Source: Lenzites betulinus (lineage: Eukaryota > Basidiomycota > Agaricomycetes > Polyporales > Polyporaceae). Taken from it: a DNA stretch of 64,000 bases. A program made the translations under genes and the position numbers. The stretch covers positions 434,001 through 498,000 of the forward strand of contig JABYQU010000004.1 in NCBI GenBank assembly GCA_022264855.1, in the 5' to 3' direction. Of the stretch, positions 57,207 to 64,000 are shown piece by piece; position 1 is the first letter of the stretch; every line of letters starts with the position of its first letter. The notes beneath the pieces are model-generated. The model saw only the letters and a program-made list of their open reading frames with translations. It was not told where the DNA came from and ran no database searches.

Positions 57207-58238
57207 CTATAGCTCGTGGTTGAAGATGACATCGTCCGTCGTGCGCACGTTGTCCTGCTCGCGCTCGGGGCCGTTCCCTGGGCGCCGGTCGGCGTACAGA
57301 CCGCCTTCAGGATCCTCCGGGAACTCCGTCGTCGAGCCGCTGTGGCGCGAGTAGGTGTCGTCGTCCGCGACCGCCTTCGAGGACTTCTTCTTCGACTTCC
57401 GCCGCCGTGTCGAGCCCTCGCCCTCGTGCACCGAGTACGCGTCCTCCGTGCGCGCCCACCGGTCCTTCTTCTCTTTCTTCTTCTTCGACGACTTCTTCCG
57501 GGACGGCGCGGGCGCGGCGTCGTCGAAGTTCGCGGGGTAGTGCCAGCGGCCGGAACCGCCGGTGAGCACGCTGTTCGAGTCGCCCCCGTTCCCGTTCTGC
57601 CCGTAGTAGCGCTCGTCGTGCGGGTCCCAGTATCCGTTGTCCCCGTTCGTGCGCGGCCGGCCGGCCTGCTCTTCCGAGGCGAGATCGACGCTCGAGCTGC
57701 CCTCCTGGCCGTCCTCGTATGGTCTGCCTTCGAGATCCGAGCGGGGCAGGCGTTCGTCGTAGCGGTTCGCCCACTGGGAGCGCCGCTCTTTGCGCTTGAT
57801 CTCGGATGTGTCGACAAGGCCGTACTTCTGGATCCACTTCGGGGTCCGGCTGTGGTTCTTGTTGTTGCGGATGTTCTAGGGAGTTGGATGAGCATGAGCA
57901 GCCACCAAGAGCTGCACGCGTATGCGCACCTGGATATAGAAGTTATGTACATGTCCTGCGCGGGTTGTAAGTATGCCTGCGGAGTGACTTGTAGGGGTGA
58001 TAACGCACCGGGTATGTACCCGCAGATCGTCAGAACCAAGTTCAGCCAGAAATCGCTCCCAATCCCAAACCGCGCGGCGACAGCTGTATCGTCAATTAGT
58101 TCCGAATAAGCCGAAACCAGGATGTTTGGGAGTACCTAGCGGGGGTAGCAGCGTCCCGAGGATGAAGAGAATGACAGCATAACCGTGATGCCTCCGGGGA
58201 GTTAAATCGACATTGTAGGTGCGCACACGGTCGGTCAT
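57207..58238 (-). CDS. PMP3/UPF0057-domain membrane protein with a long C-terminal tail (Sna-like)
   Basis: Four exons (58136-58238, 58009-58083, 57930-57955, 57207-57875) give 290 aa. The first ~75 residues are the PMP3 domain: two membrane helices (GYAVILFILGTLLPPLAVAA and FWLNLVLTICGYIPGHVHNF) and the YIQNIRNN end. The rest is hydrophilic. It includes a Lys-rich block (SSKKKKEKKDRWARTEDAYS), a second Lys/Arg block, and acidic Ser/Thr/Asp stretches. Plain Pmp3 is about 55 aa and affects membrane potential and ion tolerance. The extended Sna2/Sna3-like forms travel to endosome and vacuole in yeast, so that is a fair guess here. Confidence 0.85.
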
Positions 58239-59275
58239 GATGACGCGCGACCAGGTATGTTGTTCTTAAGCAGTGAGCAGCCGCGACGTTGTAGATCAGA
58301 AACCGGGAGGGCGAGGAGAGGGGCAAGGGTGGAAGCTGGAGCGGCGCGGCGCTTACTTAACTTCGTACTCGACGCCGGGCGTCTATCAGCTGTCCCATGG
58401 CTTCGCGTTTCGGCGCAGCTCGGCGATCGTACTCAGCCGTGCACTTCGCGTGCATTAAGCATAGAACATACCCGAGCGGTTACATCTAACGAGTCCTGAA
58501 ACACAATGGTAGTCTTACATAGGGCAACGTAAGTAGCGTTAGCTATGCCGGCGGCCGAATTCGAAGCACCGCAGGCAAGGCTATGGATTATACCGTAACG
58601 ATATCATGTACTGACCACCGCCGCAGCTTGATCGTATGCCGACATTCATGGAGACCGCGCAGGACGGACACAGGTCTAGGACTTCCACACACACCGCCCA
58701 GCGAAAGCGCAGGTGGCGTTGCAGCCACACCCCTGCGCAAGAGGTCAAAATGCCATCTTGTCTGATTATCACCTCGGGGACGACGTGATGTCGTGGGACA
58801 GAGGGTGTTCGCCGCACGCGCTGTACTTACCACCGAGTGCTGCGGTCGCTGCATGCTGCACGGAATAGCAGCCGCCGTTGGCGCATCGAGCACACCTGAT
58901 ACAGGCTTCACTGTCTGTGATGCACCGCACGGTCGAACGGCTATTCATTTGCGTCTTTTGGGCGAACGACGAGCGGTGATATGGTCAATGAGAACGCGGT
59001 CATTGGGTTCTTGGACACTCGCCCTGCGCTGCCGGAGGAAGAGAAGGGGGAGTGTGAGTTGAGGGAAGAACGGAGGACGCGGCGCTAGAAGGCGAAGCCA
59101 GTGCTCAGTAGTAAGTACTATAGCGGAGTTTTAATTGATCATTATGTGTTTGAACACGGGCGATCACCCGCGCCGTACCTGCGCTCTCCCCTCCACCCTC
59201 CTCCACCTCCCCCTTGATCATATACACGACCCTACGCGACGGGACTCGTAGCCCTGGGACCTGACCCGCTGTAAA
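58239..59275. promoter_or_regulatory. Divergent upstream region, PMP3-domain gene / C2H2 factor
   Basis: About 1 kb between head-to-head start codons. No gene is recognised. Frames of 60-100 codons lack any family signal. Confidence 0.5.
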
Positions 59276-61363
59276 ATGGACCACGACTACAACGAGCCCG
59301 TGCTGGCTCTCTCAGACGTCGTGCACGACGAACCTCTCCCCGACGACCACCAACACCACCACATCCACGCGCTCACAGTCTCCTCGCCCTCGCGCCCCCA
59401 TTCGCCCCCCGCGCCCTCTCCATTTCAGCACCAGCCATCCGCGCATATCCGCCACGACGTTCTTGAACTCCAATACCCTGAATCCGAGCAGGAGCATGAC
59501 CTTTCCTCCGCGCTGCCCCCCGACGGCCTCCCCAACTTCACAATCGAGCAGCTGGAGCGCGAAATCTCCAGTTTCCTCCACCAGAACTCTGCTGCCATCC
59601 TAAGCGCGGCTTCTGCCTCCGCATCCCAGCGCCAAGACGAAGACGAATGCCCTTCCCCTACCGCCCACGGCCACGCGCCACCAGATGACTCCGCGTTGTC
59701 AGACGTCCAACGCGATGTGGACGCGCTCGCGGGCGTCCTGGGCCTGAACCTGAGCGGCCTCGCGGCCGTGCTCCAGGCCGCACACGCGCAGGCCGCGGAG
59801 GAAGAGCGCGCCGCGGGGGTCCTGGCGGCCGCGGATCCAGAGCTAGCGCAGAGAAGGGAGGCCGAAGAGATGGAGAAGAACGCGACGCGGAGCGCCCCCG
59901 CGTTCCATTACCCGGCGAGCGACAGCGTGCCGCTGCTCTCGCACTCGGGCAGCCCCACGGACGGGTCCGAGTACTACTACGACGAGGAGGGCGAGAGCGA
60001 GCGCGAGGACGCCTACGGGGCGCAGGGCGCGTCCTCGCCCATCGAGTGCGAGGGCACGTCATCGCACCCTCCCGAGTTTACCGACCCGGACATCAACGAC
60101 ATCCTCAACCACTTCACGCAGTTTGATCATGAGCCGCCGCCTGAGCGGGAGCCCACGCCACAGCCGTCAGGGTCGTCCCCCAGTATACCCCCGCTTTCTG
60201 CAGATATCCGCTCGCTCTCTTTGACGCCCCCGTTCGCACCGTCGCTTGTTTCGTCCGCATCTGCTTCGTACGAAAGTGTTCTTGCCGCTGCTGAGCAGCC
60301 CGTTGCCTCCACATCCACATTATCCACCTGCGATACACCCAAAGCCAGTGACGGCAAAGACAAGAACGCAAAGTCCAACCAGGCACACGTCTGCGACCAG
60401 TGCGCCAAGTCGTTCAGCCGGAGAAGCGACCTCTGTCGACATATGCGCATCCACACCGGCGAGCGGCCGTTCGTGTGCTCTGAAGCCGGATGCGGCAAGA
60501 CGTTTATCCAGGTAGACTATATCTGTCCCCCGCTTGGCTACGCGATATTGACGGTTGCCCCACAGCGGTCCGCGCTGCACGTCCACCGCCGGGTACACAC
60601 CGGGGAGAAGCCGCACTTCTGCGAGTACCCCGAATGCGGAAAGACGTTCGGCGACTCGAGCAGTCTCGCGCGGCACCGGCGGACACACACGGGCAAGCGG
60701 CCGTACCAGTGCGAGCACCCCGAGTGCGATAAGACGTTTACACGGCGGACGACGCTGACGGCGCACATGAAGACGCACGACCCGACCTGGGAGCCGGATC
60801 CTAACATGTACGGGCATTCGCCGTTCTTGGCCGTGTGCGCATTACTAACCCCTGCCTGCAGTAAATACAGCTTCAAGGCGAAGCGGCCGAAGCTGACGGA
60901 CAGCAGCACGGCCGAACAAGAACTGGAGGCGTCGGTGCGGACGCTCTCGGCACTGCTCACGCAGGGAGACCCAACCCTGATGGGACCCGGGACCGCGGGG
61001 GGACACGCGCTGCTGGAGGAGCGGATGGCGGCGGAGATCGCGGCAGCGCTGGCGCACCAGGCGCCAGGGTACGGCGGGCCTATGGACATGTACGACGAGG
61101 AGCGGGATGTGGAGGAGGAGGACGAGCTGGAGGAGGACCAGTACGAGTCCGGGCCGGAGGCGGGGCGGGGCGGGCAGAGCGCGACGACGAGCGAGGGGGG
61201 CTCGCCGGTGGAGCTTGCGGGGGCCGGGGCGGGGCGGGAGGTGCAGGTGATGATTGTGGAGGGCCTGGACGACGACGCGTTCCCGATCCCGCTCAGGACG
61301 CGCAAGGGCAAGCAGCCCGTGGGCACTGCGCTCGTCGCCGCCGGGCTCAAGCGCAAACGCTGA
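59276..61363 (+). CDS. Four-finger C2H2 transcription factor
   Basis: Three exons (59276-60511, 60566-60807, 60862-61363) give 659 aa. The N-terminal ~370 residues are acidic and Ser/Pro/His-rich, suitable as an activation region. Four tandem fingers follow with TGE/KRP linkers: [21 protein letters not shown], then [10 protein letters not shown].., [10 protein letters not shown].. and [10 protein letters not shown]... The third linker is TGKRP. The C-terminal tail is acidic and Gly-rich and ends in a basic GLKRKR. Both introns are 54 nt and stop-free, so retention would stay in frame; the first would break finger 2. The layout resembles yeast Azf1-type regulators. The target is unknown. Confidence 0.88.
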   Translation: MDHDYNEPVLALSDVVHDEPLPDDHQHHHIHALTVSSPSRPHSPPAPSPFQHQPSAHIRHDVLELQYPESEQEHDLSSALPPDGLPNFTIEQLEREISSFLHQNSAAILSAASASASQRQDEDECPSPTAHGHAPPDDSALSDVQRDVDALAGVLGLNLSGLAAVLQAAHAQAAEEERAAGVLAAADPELAQRREAEEMEKNATRSAPAFHYPASDSVPLLSHSGSPTDGSEYYYDEEGESEREDAYGAQGASSPIECEGTSSHPPEFTDPDINDILNHFTQFDHEPPPEREPTPQPSGSSPSIPPLSADIRSLSLTPPFAPSLVSSASASYESVLAAAEQPVASTSTLSTCDTPKASDGKDKNAKSNQAHVCDQCAKSFSRRSDLCRHMRIHTGERPFVCSEAGCGKTFIQVDYICPPLGYAILTVAPQRSALHVHRRVHTGEKPHFCEYPECGKTFGDSSSLARHRRTHTGKRPYQCEHPECDKTFTRRTTLTAHMKTHDPTWEPDPNMYGHSPFLAVCALLTPACSKYSFKAKRPKLTDSSTAEQELEASVRTLSALLTQGDPTLMGPGTAGGHALLEERMAAEIAAALAHQAPGYGGPMDMYDEERDVEEEDELEEDQYESGPEAGRGGQSATTSEGGSPVELAGAGAGREVQVMIVEGLDDDAFPIPLRTRKGKQPVGTALVAAGLKRKR

Positions 61364-61674
61364 CGGGGGAGGGCGCGTCGGGTGCTGCTACTGTACATCT
61401 ACATAATCGAGTGCGTATTGATGTGTGCATGTGCCGTTTCGTTGCTGATGAACGCCGCGTCCCCAGCTGCGCCTCTCGGAATACGGATCCCTGAGGAGGG
61501 GGCCGGAGCTCAGGACATGTGAAGTAGGGGCTCTTTCCCGATCAGGAAGGCGCTTATGGGCCGGACGCGGAGAAGGGCCCCCCGCTCTCTCATCTCTCCT
61601 CCGTCCTCCTCCGTCTCGTTATAAAGTCTCTCAGCGTTGCCCACATCGCCCGCACACCCTACATCTCAAGCACC
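61364..61674. promoter_or_regulatory. FBPase promoter region with TATA box
   Basis: A 311 bp spacer. TATAAA at 61620-61625 lies 50 bp before the fructose-bisphosphatase ATG at 61675, preceded by pyrimidine-rich CTCC repeats. No other feature is seen. Confidence 0.6.
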
Positions 61675-63114
61675 ATGTCTGGAGAGGAGCAGCCCAACAC
61701 TGATCTCATCACCCTCACGCGGTACGTCTCGCCTGGCGTCATCTCCCGCGGACGAGCGCTCATTTTCTCGCCCCCCCCCCCAGCCATGTCCTCAGCGACC
61801 AGTTCAAGATGGGCCCCGCCGCAACTGGCGATCTCACACTCCTTCTCACCGCCATCCAGACCACCTCCAAGTTCATCGCGACCAACGTCCGGAAAGCGCG
61901 GCTAATCAACCTGTGAGTCCCAGCGCCAGTGCTCGATAAGGCGATCTCGCTCCCCCCTCCACACCGCGTGCTCACGCCGCGCGCCCAGCGTCGGCCTCGC
62001 GGGCGAGACGAACGTGCAGGGCGAGGAGCAGAAGAAGCTGGACGTGCTCTCGAACGACATCATGGTCAACTCGCTGCGCGCGTCCGGCAAGTGCGCCGTG
62101 CTCGTCTCGGAGGAGCTCGAGGAGGCCGTCGTGATCGAGGACCGCTACAAGGGCAAGTACTGCGTCGTCTTCGACCCGCTCGACGGCAGCAGCAACATCG
62201 ACGCCGGTGTGAACATCGGCACCATCTTCGGCATCTACCACATCGTGAGTCGCGCGAGTCGTCCTGCCTCCTGAGTCCCCGGTGCGCGCGCCTCCCCGCG
62301 GCGGCGGCCCCCGAGGCACGCTCGGAACGCGCGCGGCCGGAGCGTGGCGTGCAGCAGCAGCGCTGACGCTAGTTTCCTTGTGTGCAGGCGCCGGGCTCGA
62401 AGGGCACGATCGCGGATGTGCTGCGACCGGGCAGCGACATGGTCGCGGCCGGTTACACGATGTGAGTGTGCGTGCGAAGGGACGCGGTGCCGTGCGCTCA
62501 TGACGCTCGCTCGGCAGGTACGGCTCTTCTGCAAACCTGGTCCTGAGCACGGGCCACGGCGTGAACGGATACACGCTAGACGCATCCCTGGGAGAGTTTA
62601 TCCTCACGCATCCAGATGTGAGTGCCCCTGCCCTTCCGCCAATCCCGCATAGGGGAGGGGAGATACGGCGTGCTCACGCGCTGTGCAGATCACGATCCCG
62701 CCGCGCGGGAAGATCTACTCGTTCAACGAGGGCAACGCGATGTACTTCCACGAGCCGGTCGTGGAGTACCTGAAGAGCATCAAGTACCCCGCGGAGGGCA
62801 AGGCGCCGTACAGCGCGCGGTACATCGGCTCGATGGTCGCGGACGTGCACCGCACGCTGCTCTACGGCGGCATCTTCGGCTACCCGGACGACAAGAAGAG
62901 CAAGCGCGGAAAGCTGCGGCTGCTGTACGAGGCGTTCCCGATGGCGTTCCTCACGGAGCAGGCGGGCGGCGTCGCGACGACGGGCACGAAGCGCATCCTC
63001 GACATCGTCCCGACCTCGATTCACGAGCGCTGCCCCGTCTTCCTCGGCAGCAAGGAGGACGTGCAGGACCTGATGAAGTTCTACAAGCAGCCGGACGGCG
63101 CGGCGAAGGCGTAG
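61675..63114 (+). CDS. fbp1: Fructose-1,6-bisphosphatase
   Basis: Six exons (61675-61721, 61784-61912, 61989-62244, 62388-62461, 62518-62617, 62689-63114) give 343 aa, the normal size. Diagnostic stretches: [11 protein letters not shown] (metal-ligand Glu), [20 protein letters not shown], the substrate loop [28 protein letters not shown] and [16 protein letters not shown]. It carries out the last regulated step of gluconeogenesis in the cytosol and should be glucose-repressed, but I cannot see the regulatory sites. Intron 1 ends in an 11-base poly-C tract directly before its CAG. Confidence 0.95.
61771..61781 (+). repeat. Poly-C tract at an intron acceptor
   Basis: Eleven consecutive C bases form the pyrimidine tract of FBPase intron 1, running into the acceptor CAG. 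Such tracts are also prone to sequencing-length errors, but an error here would fall inside the intron. Confidence 0.8.
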
Positions 63115-63410
63115 GTTACGACGCGTTAGGCAGATGCAAAGCTGAGACGACGATGTAATATCCTGTATATTGTATGCATGAATCTACCGGTTACGTGCTG
63201 GGATGTAGTGCGCAGTGGGACGACGAGAGTGTGCGAGCAGAAAATGTGCGGACAACGAGATGAGAGGGGTCCGATAAGCTATGGGCGCATGGGAATACGT
63301 TGGGTGCATGGGAGACATTAGGTAGGAACCGTGGAGAAAGCTGCATCGGGGGTCCGGCTGGGGTTCCGGGCGGACGGATAATCACGTTGAAGGAGCATGG
63401 CATTGGGCTC
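63115..63410. terminator. Convergent 3' region
   Basis: A 296 bp spacer between the FBPase stop and the stop of the minus-strand nuclear rim gene. Nothing else was recognised. Confidence 0.5.
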
Positions 63411-64000
63411 TTACTCCCAAATGTCGACCGTCTCCGCTTCGTTGGTCATGACTGCCGCATCCTTGCGCATAGGGAACACGCGGGGGTAGACAAACTGTAA
63501 CACCGCATGAGTGATTGGGCGCGGAGAGGCAGAGGCACTACACACCTTCTCATTATACTCGTGCAGCACCTCCGAAGAGATGATCGCCTTGTCCTTCAAC
63601 AGCGCCTCGTACGAGCGCGATAACGCCCGCGTCTACAAACCGAAAACACAGTCAGTCAGGGCACACCACCAGAAAAATCCAGGCAAGCCACGCACCTGCA
63701 CCCCGACCGCGAACATAACCAAGAACATCATCATCCAATTCGCGCTCGTCAGCGCCATCCACAGCAACGCATGCACCGGCGAGTACGTCCCAAACAGCGC
63801 CATCTCGAGCGCGCCGGGCGTCCACACCTCGAGCTGCTGCACGCGCTGGCCCTCCTCCCACGGCTGCGGCGCGCGCGCCTTCGGCGGGCTCAGGTTCAGC
63901 AGGAAGCGCGCGCTGAGCGCGAGCCCGCGCCACAGCGCGCGCAGGAACGCGCCGAGGAGCGCGGGGAGCGTGCGCCGCGGCGGCGCGTCGTCCGAGGACG
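63411..64000 (-). CDS. Nuclear rim protein (Nur1/Mug154-like, DUF2418), 3' part only
   Basis: Three exons (63696 to the window edge, 63546-63632, 63411-63494) encode the C-terminal ~158 residues; the 5' end lies beyond the window. The visible protein has LEVWTPGALEMALFGTYSP, a hydrophobic helix pair (HALLWMALTSANWMMMFLVM), then SRSYEALLKDKAIISSEVLH and the conserved end FVYPRVFPMRKDAAVMTNEA. This pattern recalls fungal Nur1/Mug154 nuclear-envelope proteins that tether rDNA or heterochromatin. I assign it from memory of the family pattern, with moderate confidence. Confidence 0.62.

Noticed and set aside
1..64000. Secondary-metabolite, mating-type, viral or CRISPR loci
   Set aside because: No polyketide, peptide-synthetase, terpene-cyclase, homeodomain, pheromone-receptor or viral replication genes were seen, and no regularly spaced direct-repeat array.

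Overview
This is nuclear DNA from a filamentous basidiomycete fungus, most likely an Agaricomycete. Nearly every gene is broken by many 50-70 nt GT-AG introns, often with CTAAC/CTGAC-like branch sites. The sequence is GC-rich, genes lie on both strands about 2 kb apart, and the proteins are typically fungal (SMI1/KNR4, SOG2, Pep7/Vac1, Mge1, Spb4, fungal PhoD and PNGase A families). I rebuilt the exon structures by hand from splice signals, reading frame and conserved motifs. Every multi-exon model listed as complete adds up to a whole number of codons. Genus and species cannot be told from this window.

Layout. 0.6-10.4 kb (all minus): SMI1/KNR4 cell-wall regulator, two tandem mitochondrial succinyl-CoA:3-ketoacid CoA-transferase genes (SCOT A and B), and twinfilin. 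10.8-23.2 kb: Pep7/Vac1 FYVE protein (+), SOG2 (-), the ribosome-biogenesis helicase Spb4 (+), and a CCCH-finger/coiled-coil protein (+). 23.4-26.9 kb (minus): an intron-containing tRNA-Ile(UAU), a small UPF0014-partner-type ABC ATPase, and Tom40. 26.9-28.4 kb: a gene-free block with an inverted repeat and many TTCGG motifs. 28.4-30.6 kb: cytosolic Hsp70 (+). 31.2-38.5 kb (minus): a PhoD-like secreted phosphatase with 23 exons, a class II aldolase/adducin-domain protein, and a C2H2 factor. 39.0-46.9 kb: a SWIM-RING protein (-), a cis-prenyltransferase (+), an RGG/WG-repeat coiled-coil protein (-), and an unrecognised 313-aa gene (+). 47.2-53.8 kb: mitochondrial PheRS (+), Mge1/GrpE (-), and C1-THF synthase (+). 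54.1-64 kb: PNGase A-type amidase (-), a PMP3-domain protein with a long tail (-), a four-finger C2H2 factor (+), fructose-1,6-bisphosphatase (+), and the 3' part of a nuclear rim (Nur1/Mug154-like) gene (-) cut by the window end.

The genes are mostly unlinked housekeeping functions. I see no biosynthetic, mating-type or other functional cluster. Several have mitochondrial roles (both SCOTs, Tom40, PheRS, Mge1, possibly C1-THF synthase). Four close head-to-head pairs probably share promoters: twinfilin/Pep7, SOG2/Spb4, SWIM-RING/cis-prenyltransferase and Mge1/C1-THF synthase.

The most unusual signals concern RNA splicing. The phosphatase model needs a 1-nt exon and two 8-nt exons, the ABC ATPase needs a 17-nt exon, and two genes appear to use GC-AG introns with the same GCGAGT donor. 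Other items worth following are the tandem SCOT pair with lineage-specific introns, the RGG/WG-repeat protein and the inverted-repeat element. I found no convincing undescribed multi-gene system.
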